DNA from: a virus
IMG/VR virus record: IMGVR_UViG_3300028393_000386
Location: 1 to 21,082 of that record
Direction: 5' to 3' (one strand)
DNA: 21,082 nt
In this document: in pieces, positions 6,057 through 12,471 of the stretch
How the letters are laid out: every line of letters starts with the position of its first letter
Numbering within the stretch: the first letter of the stretch is position 1
Notes under the pieces: generated by a model
Database searches by the model: none
What the model was told of the DNA's origin: nothing
Seen by the model: only the letters and a program-made list of their open reading frames with translations
Made by a program: the position numbers and the translations under genes

Positions 6057-6205
6057 CTCCGCCGTGTAAGTCGTACCGATCGGAATTTTTTACATCTTTT
6101 TGATTTTGCCTAGTCCTAAATAGTTAAGTAGAAGCTAGGCACTGCGCAAGGTTTGCTTTACAGTCGTGCTTCCTGCTGCTTCGCGGCAAACCAAGGGAGA
6201 CGACG
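6057..6205. other. Gap after repressor with two inverted repeats
   Basis: No gene is seen. Two inverted repeats stand out: GCCTAG/CTAGGC at 6108-6140 and GGTTTGC/GCAAACC at 6150-6192. The second ends just before the AGGGAGA ribosome site of the next gene, so it might affect its translation or mark an operator. A CCGATCGG followed by T6 at about 6077-6091 has no loop and is not a convincing terminator. A TTGATT (6100-6105) could be a -35 but no matching -10 is clear. Confidence 0.4.
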
Positions 6206-6427
6206 GTGCAACAAAAAAGGCAGGCCCGTACGCTTAAAGAAGCGTTCGGGCCATACGCAGACTGGCCCGCGGAAAAGAAAGACGGCCCGGGCATCAAGTT
6301 CGCTCTGACTGCAGTGATCGCAGCCGGCTATACGGTCGCGATGATCGCTTTACTTACCGACTGGCAAGCAGTAACCCCCCCCGCTGCCGGTAAGCCTTCA
6401 CTAACGGCCCAGGTGGTGCGCCCATGA
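6206..6427 (+). CDS. Small single-span membrane protein, unknown
   Basis: A 73-residue protein read from a GTG start with AGGGAGA five bases upstream. Residues 1-28 are charged and likely cytoplasmic; GIKFALTAVIAAGYTVAMIA (about 29-48) continuing through LLTD is one clear membrane span; the short tail is Pro-rich. No family is recognised. Its TGA overlaps the next ATG as ATGA, so it heads a run of coupled small genes that ends with the recombination module. Its place directly after the repressor is typical of lysogenic-conversion, superinfection-exclusion or kil-type genes, but nothing in the sequence settles this. Confidence 0.65.
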   Translation: MQQKRQARTLKEAFGPYADWPAEKKDGPGIKFALTAVIAAGYTVAMIALLTDWQAVTPPAAGKPSLTAQVVRP

Positions 6428-6756
6428 TGCGCGCCATGTTGAGTGCCCAAGAGCGGGCCGATCTGGTCGATCGACGCCGCGATGACTGGGTCGCCACGCG
6501 AACCAAAGAGATCGTCGCTGCGCTCGCTGACAATCGCGAGATGATCGTCGACATCAATCTGTCGTGGCCCGCCAAGCAGGCCACCGCCTGGCTTGAGTTC
6601 GAGTGCTGGCTGGGTGAACGGGTCGGCATGATTCACGCCGTCATCACCGGCGGCGCCCTGCCCGCGGCACGTGTCCAGTTCGCAGAAGAGCACGCGGCGA
6701 TTGAGTGCGACAAGCTCCCCGACGACTTCTTTGTCGGAGACTACAGCGATGACTGA
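6424..6756 (+). CDS. Hypothetical protein, acidic
   Basis: A 110-residue soluble protein of no recognised family. It begins MMRAMLSAQERADLVDRRRD, has a conserved-looking Trp-rich centre (LSWPAKQATAWLEFECWLGE) and ends in a strongly acidic tail (CDKLPDDFFVGDYSDD), which could mimic DNA charge or bind a basic partner. It overlaps the upstream gene by four bases and the next one by eight (ATGACTGA), so it sits firmly in a coupled operon. Role unknown. Confidence 0.65.
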   Translation: MMRAMLSAQERADLVDRRRDDWVATRTKEIVAALADNREMIVDINLSWPAKQATAWLEFECWLGERVGMIHAVITGGALPAARVQFAEEHAAIECDKLPDDFFVGDYSDD

Positions 6757-6955
6757 CGTGTCCTGGGTTGTTCACCCCCGCGGTGCCCCGCTGACCGCCC
6801 AAGTGACGATCGTTGCGGAGAGCGAGGCCGGCGTGCGCGCCATGGCAAGCCTTGCAATGCTGCCGTGCGCCGCGACCGACGCCCTGTTCGCCGTCAGCGT
6901 TCTGCAGGCGCTGCAGGCACGCGGCATGAACGTGCATTGTTGTGCCGCCAATTGA
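6749..6955 (+). CDS. Small hypothetical protein
   Basis: A 68-residue protein starting MTDVSWVVHPRGAPLTAQVT. The chosen ATG overlaps the previous stop by eight bases and has CGGAGA upstream; the same frame is open 26 codons further upstream but only inside the previous gene. It contains an Ala-rich helical part and a Cys pair near the end (VHCCAAN). No family recognised. It is coupled to both neighbours, the next gene starting 14 bases before its stop. Confidence 0.55.
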   Translation: MTDVSWVVHPRGAPLTAQVTIVAESEAGVRAMASLAMLPCAATDALFAVSVLQALQARGMNVHCCAAN

Positions 6956-7253
6956 AGACGACTGGGCCATCTTCGATGTTTATGCACGGATCGACTCCCC
7001 CTGGCTGTTCCGCAAGACGGATCAGCCGATTGACGACCTCGAGCGCACGCTTACCAAGCTGGCACTCGACCCGTCAGACAAGCAGCGCGCAACAGCACTC
7101 GCCGCAATCGCCCGCAAGGCGACAGGCATCGACCGCGCGCTTGCTTGTGCGCGCATGAACGTAAGCACCTCTAACCGAACGATAAGCAATAACCTTAAAC
7201 TGCTGCCGCGGCATCTGCGCGGCCTTAACTGGAAAACAGACAATGGCATTTGA
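6942..7253 (+). CDS. Hypothetical protein before the Sak4-like gene
   Basis: A 103-residue protein read from GTG (the frame has a stop shortly upstream and no ATG nearby). It is rich in charged residues, with DLERTLTKLALDPSDKQRAT and a helical ARKATGIDRALACARMNVS followed by NRTISNNLKLLPRHLRGLNW, which might be a DNA-contacting part; no family is claimed. It overlaps the preceding gene by 14 bases and the Sak4-like gene by 11, so it is expected to be co-expressed with the recombination module. No own ribosome site is clear. Confidence 0.55.
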   Translation: MPPIEDDWAIFDVYARIDSPWLFRKTDQPIDDLERTLTKLALDPSDKQRATALAAIARKATGIDRALACARMNVSTSNRTISNNLKLLPRHLRGLNWKTDNGI

Positions 7254-7983
7254 TCTTTCATCCATCCAAAAGAAAGCCGCCATGCAGGCGCCGCGGATCA
7301 TGCTCTACGGCGTCGAGGGCATTGGTAAAACAACGTTCGCAGCCGGCGCCCCCGCACCCATCTTCATTCAGACCGAGGACGGACTCGGGTCAATCGACGT
7401 GCCGCACTTCCCGCTGGCCTCAAGCATTGACGACGTGACGAGCGCCATCGCAGCGCTTGACGACAAGCACGACTACAGCACGGTGGTGCTCGACTCAGTC
7501 GATTGGTGCGACCAGCTCATTACCAGCGACATCGAAAAGAAGTACGAGGCGAAAGATCTGGCATACGGCAAGGGCGCCGTGCTTGCCGCCGAGAAATGGC
7601 GCGAGCTGCTCGCCGGGTTCAACCATCTGCGCACCGCCCGCGGCATGGTCGTGATCCTCATTGCGCACTCGCAGATCAAGCGCTTTGACTCGCCCGAGAC
7701 CGAGCCTTTCGACCGCTACCAGCCGAAGCTCGCCGACCGCAGCTCGAGCCTGATCCGCGAGTGGGCAGACGCCGTCCTGTTTGGCAACTACCGCACGGTC
7801 GTCAAGAACAGCGATGTCGGCTTCAACAAGACCGTCGCCCGCGGCATCAGCACGGGCGAGCGCCTGCTCTACACCAGCGAGCGCCCGGCCTACATGGCGA
7901 AGAACCGCTTCTCACTTCCCGATTCAATCCCCATGACCTGGGACGCACTGCAATCCGCAATCACCTCAACCACAAAGAACTGA
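7243..7983 (+). CDS. Sak4-like RecA-fold ATPase, single-strand annealing recombinase
   Basis: A 246-residue ATP-binding protein of the AAA_24 phage group, which includes Sak4-type annealing proteins. The N-terminus has LYGVEGIGKTT with Walker A GVEGIGKT (23-30); Walker B is STVVLDSVDW (79-88, Asp84); VVILIAHSQIK (about 136-146) is the strand and polar motif next to it. Length and layout fit a minimal RecA core without extra domains. It is followed at two bases by a DUF669-like ssDNA-binding protein and then by a Cas4-like nuclease, the normal partners of such recombinases. It likely anneals or pairs phage DNA during replication and repair. The family is well supported; strand-annealing activity is inferred from homologues. 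Confidence 0.85.
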   Translation: MAFDLSSIQKKAAMQAPRIMLYGVEGIGKTTFAAGAPAPIFIQTEDGLGSIDVPHFPLASSIDDVTSAIAALDDKHDYSTVVLDSVDWCDQLITSDIEKKYEAKDLAYGKGAVLAAEKWRELLAGFNHLRTARGMVVILIAHSQIKRFDSPETEPFDRYQPKLADRSSSLIREWADAVLFGNYRTVVKNSDVGFNKTVARGISTGERLLYTSERPAYMAKNRFSLPDSIPMTWDALQSAITSTTKN

Positions 7984-7985
7984 CC

Positions 7986-8450
7986 ATGAAACTGAACCTC
8001 GCACACATTGAAGAACAGCAGCAGACCTCATCCTACGAGCCGATCGCACCCGGCTGGCACGTCGCCGACATCACCGGCAACGACATCAAGGCGACCAAGT
8101 CCGGCAACGGCCAGTACTTGGCGCTCGAGCTGACCATTGGCGCACGACGGGTCTGGGACAACCTCAATTTTGACAACCCGAACCCTCGCGCCAGCGAGAT
8201 CGCCCTGGCCCAGCTCAAGCGCATCGCCACCGCGATCGGCCAGGCGCCGGAGGATGTCGACACCGACGGGTTTCTCGGCCACCAGATCCAAGTGAAGCTC
8301 GGCATCGACACGAAAGATCCGTCCCGCAACCGCGTGCTCGACTACAAGAGCGCACGCGTTCTTGCTGCCCCGGCCGCACCGCGCACCGTCCAGGCCGCAG
8401 CGCCCGCTCCCGCCCCCGCCGCAGGAGGCAAGCCGGCATGGATGAAGTGA
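7986..8450 (+). CDS. DUF669-like ssDNA-binding partner protein
   Basis: A 154-residue protein starting MKLNLAHIEEQQQ. The central part, YEPIAPGWHVADIT, KATKSGNGQYLALELTIG and RVWDNLNFDNPNPRASEIAL, follows the DUF669 pattern: an OB-like strand set, GNGQYL and the NPNPRA segment. The tail is an Ala/Pro linker ending KPAWMK, reminiscent of the flexible tail of SSB proteins. It is two bases downstream of the Sak4-like gene and overlaps the nuclease gene by 13 bases. It probably binds single-stranded DNA and supports the annealing ATPase. The frame stays open upstream inside the previous gene, but this ATG fits operon spacing. Confidence 0.8.
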   Translation: MKLNLAHIEEQQQTSSYEPIAPGWHVADITGNDIKATKSGNGQYLALELTIGARRVWDNLNFDNPNPRASEIALAQLKRIATAIGQAPEDVDTDGFLGHQIQVKLGIDTKDPSRNRVLDYKSARVLAAPAAPRTVQAAAPAPAPAAGGKPAWMK

Positions 8451-9520
8451 GATCACCAGGCGTCGACCTCGAGCGCCTGGACATCGCAGGCGCCATCTAC
8501 AAGGTCCACGAGTCGCGCTCGGGTGCCGGCCGCACGTACCTGGGCGGGTCGGTCATCGGCACGCCCTGCTCGCGCGCGCTCTGGTATCAGTTCACGGGCG
8601 CCCAGGACGCAAAGTTCCCAGGCCGCATGCTGCGCCTGTTCGAGACCGGGCACCGCGAGGAGGACCGGCTGATCACTGAGCTGCGCAAAGCCGGCTACAG
8701 CGTGCTCGACCGCGTTAATGGGCAGCAGATCGCCTTCAGCGAGCTGGGCGGGCACTACAAGGGCAGCGCCGACGGCATCATCGAGATCGGCCAGCCCATG
8801 CTGCTTGAGATCAAGACGCACAACAAGTCGTCGTTTGCGGCGCTACAGAAACACGGCGTCGCAAAGCACAAGCCGCAGCACTTTGCGCAGATGCAGGTTT
8901 ACATGCAGCAGTTCGATTTGCTGGGCGGCATCTATCTTGCGGTCAGCAAGGACGACGAGTCGATCTACAGCGAAATCGTCGTCGCCGACAAAGCGATCGG
9001 CGACGCACTGCTCGAAAAGGCCCGCACGATCATCACGTCGGCCGCACCGCCCGAGCGGATCAGCGAAGACCCGGCATCCTTTGCCTGCAAATTCTGCGAC
9101 TACAAAGACATCTGCCACCAGGCGGTCATGCCGCGCAAGGACTGCAGGACCTGCTTCGCATCAAGCGCCGACCTGAGCGGCACCGACGGCGACTGGTCTT
9201 GTGCGAAATGGAAGGCAAGCGTGCCGAACGCGCACGTCCGCGATGCCTGCCCGAGTCACGTCTTTCTGCCGGTGTTTTTTCGTGACTCGATCGTGCTCGA
9301 TGCTGGCACGAACGAGTCACCTTGGCTGCACCTCAAACACGAACCTAGCGGGCAGCAGTTTGTGCATGGCCCGCGCGAGACGGCGCCGGCCTTAGAAGGT
9401 GTCCCGGTCTACGGGTCAGACGAACTCGCAGGCCAGCCTGCGGCGCGTTACTACGACCCTGTGCGCGCGGATCTGACGCTTAATTTCGGGCCGCTGCTCG
9501 AGACCGAAGTCCCGTTCTGA
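8438..9520 (+). CDS. Cas4/RecB-like PD-(D/E)XK nuclease with Fe-S cysteine pattern
   Basis: A 360-residue exonuclease-type protein. The PD-(D/E)XK core is visible: FETGHREED (His72), GSADG (Asp112), LEIKTH (Glu124, Lys126) and the Q-x3-Y motif at Gln151-Tyr155. One Cys before the core (Cys44, GTPCSRALWY) and CKFCDYKDIC after it (Cys217, 220, 226) match the single-plus-three cysteine pattern of Cas4 and AddB iron-sulfur nucleases. The 130-residue C-terminal part holds a second Cys set (236, 239, 255, 271), perhaps a zinc site. AGGAGG lies nine bases before ATG, and the gene overlaps the DUF669-like one by 13 bases. It likely resects DNA ends for the annealing ATPase. It is not linked to any CRISPR locus here. 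Confidence 0.88.
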   Translation: MDEVRSPGVDLERLDIAGAIYKVHESRSGAGRTYLGGSVIGTPCSRALWYQFTGAQDAKFPGRMLRLFETGHREEDRLITELRKAGYSVLDRVNGQQIAFSELGGHYKGSADGIIEIGQPMLLEIKTHNKSSFAALQKHGVAKHKPQHFAQMQVYMQQFDLLGGIYLAVSKDDESIYSEIVVADKAIGDALLEKARTIITSAAPPERISEDPASFACKFCDYKDICHQAVMPRKDCRTCFASSADLSGTDGDWSCAKWKASVPNAHVRDACPSHVFLPVFFRDSIVLDAGTNESPWLHLKHEPSGQQFVHGPRETAPALEGVPVYGSDELAGQPAARYYDPVRADLTLNFGPLLETEVPF

Positions 9521-9541
9521 TCAACCAGGTAGGAGAATGCA

Positions 9542-10051
9542 ATGAGCACACTTGAACAAGCAGCGCGGCAGGCGCTGTATACGCTGCAACGATGTGCGTT
9601 TCGATTGACCGACCCAGCTTTTGTAACCTCGGCCATCAACGTCCTCCGCGCCGCCCTCGCCCAGCAGCAGGCCGAGCCGGAGCAGGCCAACACGGATCTT
9701 GTGAGCGCATTGCGAGCAATTGCGGCGGTTTGTGAGCAGCGCGAGCTTGCGACGATTGATGTCATTTTCGACGCCGCACAGATTGCTATTGCTCAATACC
9801 AATGCACGCTAACGCAGCGGCTGTTATCGTGCAAAAAGCCAGTTAAGCAGGCCGAGCCGGTGGTTGATCTGTATGCGGTGCAGTCGGCGGTGCTGATTGA
9901 GCGTGAGGCGTGCGCGAGGCTGTGCGAAAGCACAACCGCGAGCTGGACGCAGCACCTTTACAACGAAGGCTGCATGGACTGCGCGAAAGCGATTCGCGGG
10001 CAGAGTGTCGCAAGCGAGCCGGACGACGACAACGGCAACCCGAGCTACTGA
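9542..10051 (+). CDS. Hypothetical phage protein
   Basis: A 169-residue protein with a strong ribosome site (AGGTAGGAG before ATG). It has a helical N-terminal half (LEQAARQALYTLQRC; INVLRAALAQQQAEPEQ) and a C-terminal part, YAVQSAVLIEREACARLCES then NEGCMDCAKAIRGQ, a pattern seen in many small phage accessory proteins with no known function. The two halves are joined by a Gln/Glu/Pro linker repeated as QQAEPEQ and KQAEPV, so it may be a fusion of two short modules. It lies between the nuclease and the excisionase-like gene. Confidence 0.65.
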   Translation: MSTLEQAARQALYTLQRCAFRLTDPAFVTSAINVLRAALAQQQAEPEQANTDLVSALRAIAAVCEQRELATIDVIFDAAQIAIAQYQCTLTQRLLSCKKPVKQAEPVVDLYAVQSAVLIEREACARLCESTTASWTQHLYNEGCMDCAKAIRGQSVASEPDDDNGNPSY

Positions 10052-10053
10052 TC

Positions 10054-10290
10054 ATGAGCCTGATGCTGACATGCAAAGACATCGCGGCGCGCCTGCAGAT
10101 GGCCGAGACTTATGTCCGCGACATCCTCACAAAGCGCCGCGACTTTCCGCCGGCCTACCGGCTTGGCACCGCGCTGCGATGGTCAGAGGACGATTTCGAT
10201 GCTTGGCTGAAATCGAGGCAGGTCAAGCCTGCAGCGCGGCGCAAGCGTCAGCCGAGTTTGTCCGCAATCGACTCGGCAGGTTCGCGGTAA
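10054..10290 (+). CDS. AlpA/excisionase-like small DNA-binding protein
   Basis: A 78-residue winged-helix protein. MLTCKDIAARLQMAETYVRD (about 4-23) is the first helix-turn-helix part, followed by KRRDFPPAYRLGTALRWSED and DFDAWLKSRQ, the typical DFP-x-R-x-G-x-x-x-RW-x-x-x-D-x-x-x-W layout of AlpA and excisionase-type proteins (HTH_17/MerR-like). It begins two bases after the previous stop and its last 14 codons overlap the convergent integrase gene end. Beside an integrase, the likely role is directing excision by bending att DNA; a transcriptional activator role like AlpA is the alternative. Confidence 0.8.
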   Translation: MSLMLTCKDIAARLQMAETYVRDILTKRRDFPPAYRLGTALRWSEDDFDAWLKSRQVKPAARRKRQPSLSAIDSAGSR

Positions 10291-11222
10291 TAGACCAGCA
10301 GCGAGTTGAGATCCTGGTGACCGATCATGCGCGCCAAATCGTGAATCGACAGACGGGTCGCAAGCCTGGTGACGGCGGTTGCGCGCCCGTCGTGAAATCG
10401 GAAGTCGCCCAGGCCGGCCGCTTTCCTGGCGCGACGAAAGATCGTAGACAGTTCTCCGGCGTCAATGTGGAAAACGCGCGACGAGTCGACCTCGCCACGG
10501 ACGTGCAGCAGACGCTTGCGTCGCATCACATCGAGCAGTTGCTCGGCGCGCGTCGATAGCGGCACTGATCTGCTCGATCCGTTTTTTGTCTTTGCCAAAC
10601 GTGCGACGCGACCGTCGATATCAGACCACTGCAGCCCCGTCAGTTCGCCGGCGCGCATGCCGGTCTCGACTGTCAGCAGCAGCGCGACCGCGACCTCGTG
10701 CGCAACGCTTTTCACCTCCCCTGCGTATTGAAGCGCCACGAGCATCGCGTCGATTTCCTGCGTCGATATCAGTCGCTCGCGATGCGGAGCGTCTGAGGGC
10801 TTCCTGACGCCCGCCAGCGGGTCTTTTGAGATCCATCCCCATTCAAGCCTGGCGCGCTTCAGCACCGACGCCAAGTAGTTCATTTCGCGACGCACGGTCG
10901 ACGCTGACACTTCCTGCAGCCGCTCGTCGCGCCAGGCCGCGATCGTGGCCGGCGTGACCAGATCGAGTCGGGTATCTGCCCAGGAATATCGGCGAGCGAT
11001 GCGTGCGCGCGTAGCGTCCGTCTTGTTGCGTGCATCGATCTTGTCGAGCGCGGACGCGAGCGTCTGCCTCGTGCGCTGATGCTCGCCGCTCAGGATCTCG
11101 GATTCACGCGCGATCGCCCAGTCTTCCGCTTCGCGCTTTGACTCAAATCGCTTCGATTCTCTGACGCCGGCCCGAGCAATTTCTGCGCGCCACTGATCTC
11201 CCACTCGTCTGATCGATGCCAC
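10248..11222 (-). CDS. int: Tyrosine site-specific integrase
   Basis: A 324-residue phage integrase that would insert and excise the genome at att sites. The N-terminal part (1-50) resembles an arm-binding domain; 55-145 is the core-binding SAM-like domain; the catalytic domain follows. All active residues are visible: Arg190 (ETGMRAGEL), Lys213 or Lys211 (LAKTKNG), His277 and Arg280 (FHDGR), His302 (IGHQ) and nucleophile Tyr311 (LLVYYRE). The start is GTG with AAGGGA upstream. It is read against the excisionase-like gene and shares 43 bases with it at the 3' end. The upstream side holds a repeat-rich gap that may contain attP and its promoter. Confidence 0.93.
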   Translation of the reverse strand: MASIRRVGDQWRAEIARAGVRESKRFESKREAEDWAIARESEILSGEHQRTRQTLASALDKIDARNKTDATRARIARRYSWADTRLDLVTPATIAAWRDERLQEVSASTVRREMNYLASVLKRARLEWGWISKDPLAGVRKPSDAPHRERLISTQEIDAMLVALQYAGEVKSVAHEVAVALLLTVETGMRAGELTGLQWSDIDGRVARLAKTKNGSSRSVPLSTRAEQLLDVMRRKRLLHVRGEVDSSRVFHIDAGELSTIFRRARKAAGLGDFRFHDGRATAVTRLATRLSIHDLARMIGHQDLNSLLVYYREPAESIADKLG

Positions 11223-11343
11223 GTTTTCCCTTTGGCGTAATGCAATTGAACGCCTGCGGGTATTGAACTGTTGTGCTTTTGTTCAAGTCCCCCGGCGTAA
11301 AAACTGGCGGAATGCCATGTTGTGCCGGATTGTATGTCCTTGT

Positions 11344-11351
11344 TTTATATA
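11344..11351 (-). promoter_or_regulatory. Possible integrase promoter (-10)
   Basis: The minus strand reads TATATAAA, a good -10 candidate 122 bases before the integrase GTG. The -35 position is poor (TTACGG at 16-base spacing) but overlaps the GTTAC-GCC-GTAAC dyad, so it could depend on, or be blocked by, a bound protein. Confidence 0.25.
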
Positions 11352-11361
11352 GCGCCAGCGT

Positions 11362-11374
11362 GTTACGCCGTAAC
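11362..11374. promoter_or_regulatory. Perfect dyad GTTAC-N3-GTAAC
   Basis: GTTAC (11362-11366), GCC, GTAAC (11370-11374). It overlaps the -35 position of a possible leftward integrase promoter and also contains a TTACGCC copy, so it could be an operator or an arm-type site. The same half-sites recur at 11558-11569. Confidence 0.4.
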
Positions 11375-11396
11375 TGTGCATAAGTGCTGCAAGTAT

Positions 11397-11425
11397 TTGA
11401 TTATTAAACGATAAAGCTATGCTAT
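11397..11425 (+). promoter_or_regulatory. Weak rightward promoter candidate
   Basis: TTGATT (11397-11402), a 17-base AT-rich spacer, then TGCTAT (11420-11425). An alternative -10, TATGCT, lies at 11418 with 15-base spacing. Local AT-richness is higher than around it. It is weaker than the candidate at 11551. Confidence 0.25.
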
Positions 11426-11550
11426 CTGGTACCCCGGGCGGGCAATGAATTTGCCGCCTGGCGCGGCTCTCCGGGCGTCTGGCGTAAATTCGGCGGAGTC
11501 ATCTAGACACATTTTTCTGCATCCTTTCGCAAGAATATCGCACTCACCCC

Positions 11551-11579
11551 TTGACTTGTTACCAGTAACGGCGCAATAT
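11551..11579 (+). promoter_or_regulatory. Rightward promoter with operator-like dyad in the spacer
   Basis: TTGACT (11551-11556) is a near-consensus -35; 17 bases later is CAATAT (11574-11579), a weaker -10. The spacer holds the perfect dyad GTTAC-CA-GTAAC (11558-11569), so a bound repressor would block RNA polymerase. It would drive the small genes from 11625. Confidence 0.5.
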
Positions 11580-11624
11580 CTGGTCATGCGCTGCACGTCG
11601 CGGCGCCAACAAGGAGCAACAATC

Positions 11625-11867
11625 ATGCACAAAGAGTTGACCAACACCGTAAAACGCCAGCGGGCCACCGCTTCCGTGGAACCGATTCACGCCACGCTTA
11701 AACCTGTGCAGGCTTACGTCAACTACATCAGCGACTTGGGCGTGAAGCACCGTGCATTGACCATTCCCGAAGGGAGCGCGGCACATGCCATGGGGTATCG
11801 GTTTGTGTCCGTCCCCCTTGATGAAGTCGACTACTACCTCGCCAACGGCGCAACGCTTGCAGACTGA
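11625..11867 (+). CDS. Small hypothetical protein
   Basis: An 80-residue protein starting MHKELTNTVKRQRATASVEP. AAGGAG lies eight bases before the ATG, which decides the start although the frame is open well upstream. The sequence has a basic N-terminus and a C-terminal half with GYRFVSVPLDEVDYYLANGA; no family is recognised. It is the first gene after the promoter-like sequence with an operator dyad at 11551-11579, so it is probably regulated. It is followed by a GC-rich hairpin before the next gene. Confidence 0.65.
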   Translation: MHKELTNTVKRQRATASVEPIHATLKPVQAYVNYISDLGVKHRALTIPEGSAAHAMGYRFVSVPLDEVDYYLANGATLAD

Positions 11868-11873
11868 TCAACC

Positions 11874-11894
11874 GCGCCCGCCTCGCGCGGGCGC
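11874..11894 (+). repeat. GC-rich hairpin between two small genes
   Basis: GCGCCCGC and GCGGGCGC pair over eight bases around a CTCGC loop. There is no T run after it, so it is not a typical intrinsic terminator; it may protect mRNA ends or tune expression of the downstream gene, whose AAGGAAA ribosome site follows. Confidence 0.5.
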
Positions 11895-11911
11895 ATGAAG
11901 GAAAGACAGAC

Positions 11912-12247
11912 ATGAAAATCCGATTTACCGAACTGCAGGCCGGCGAGATTGCTCACAAAGCCTGCATTATCCGAGACGAGACAGACCTTCAGGAGTCTTA
12001 CGATCTGACCAAGAAGCAAGCCGAAATGTTTGCGGACGCATTCCTTGCCGCGCCGCGCGGCGGAGAAGTCAATGTGCAGCCAGAGTGGGTCGATGCTATT
12101 GACGGCGAGATTGACAATCTGATTGACATTGCAAAAGACAACATTCAAATCGATGGCCCGCATCCGCACATGGCCTACATTCGATCAATGCGCCAGGCCG
12201 CAAGCAAGGTGCGACAAGCCTTTACAAACTCAGCCGCCGCCGCATGA
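11912..12247 (+). CDS. Hypothetical protein, 111 residues
   Basis: Starts MKIRFTELQAGEIAHKACII with AAGGAAAG upstream. It is acidic and helical, with DLQESYDLTKKQAEMFADAF and DGEIDNLIDIAKDNIQIDGP, and ends in an Ala run. No domain is recognised. Its stop overlaps the next ATG (ATGA), so it is coupled to the DUF3018-like gene. Role unknown. Confidence 0.65.
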   Translation: MKIRFTELQAGEIAHKACIIRDETDLQESYDLTKKQAEMFADAFLAAPRGGEVNVQPEWVDAIDGEIDNLIDIAKDNIQIDGPHPHMAYIRSMRQAASKVRQAFTNSAAAA

Positions 12248-12471
12248 AGCCCACCCCCAGCGACTCAAAAACCCGCGTAGCCGCGCACCGCGCGCGGTTG
12301 CGTGCCGCCGGCCTGCGACCAATCGAAGTGTGGGCGCAGCCGCAGCACCATCAGCCGATTCGCGATTTTGCGGCGGCATTGGAGCGTGACAATGTACAAA
12401 AAAGACCCGACCTGGCCGTTCGGCCAGATGCGCAAGCCGGTGAAGACGCCGCGCCCGACTCAGCCGGCTGA
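12244..12471 (+). CDS. DUF3018/MazE-antitoxin-like small protein
   Basis: A 75-residue protein. Its first 50 residues, SKTRVAAHRARLRAAGLRPI then EVWAQPQHHQPIRDFAAALE, follow the pattern of antitoxin MazE-like (DUF3018) proteins, which have the R-x-x-x-HR-x-x-LRAAGLRP core. The last 25 residues are low-complexity and overlap another small frame. No toxin such as MazF/PemK is seen next to it. It may act as a phage-borne solitary antitoxin or as a DNA-binding regulator. It overlaps the previous gene as ATGA. The family match is from memory of the motif. Confidence 0.6.
   Translation: MKPTPSDSKTRVAAHRARLRAAGLRPIEVWAQPQHHQPIRDFAAALERDNVQKRPDLAVRPDAQAGEDAAPDSAG

Larger units (their letters stand above)
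11233..11487. repeat. GGCGTAA repeats, possible integrase arm sites
   Basis: GGCGTAA occurs at 11234-11240, 11294-11300 and 11481-11487, and as TTACGCC at 11363-11369. Two of the plus-strand copies are TGGCGTAA. Four hits of a seven-base word in about 255 bases next to the integrase start are unlikely by chance and resemble arm-type sites of tyrosine integrases. Confidence 0.45.
11223..11624. other. Integrase-upstream gap: candidate attP and promoters
   Basis: These 402 bases have no supported gene; one frame is open over the right part but its real start is the ATG at 11625. The region carries four copies of GGCGTAA in either orientation, TTGAAC repeats at 11246 and 11263 with an inverted copy at 11281, two GTTAC dyads, and promoter-like boxes on both strands. 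This is what a phage attachment region with regulated int and rightward promoters would look like. The exact crossover core cannot be named without the host junctions. Confidence 0.5.

Noticed and set aside
6077-6091. CCGATCGG followed by T6 as terminator of the repressor gene
   Set aside because: The palindrome has no loop and cannot form a stable hairpin.
8438-9520. Cas4-like nuclease as part of a CRISPR-Cas locus
   Set aside because: No Cas1, Cas2 or repeat-spacer array is visible; the neighbours are phage recombination genes.
11281-11300. GTTCAAGTC as the T-loop of a tRNA 3' end in attP
   Set aside because: It fits the T-loop consensus, but the flanking stem does not pair and no CCA end follows, so a tRNA-derived att core is not supported.
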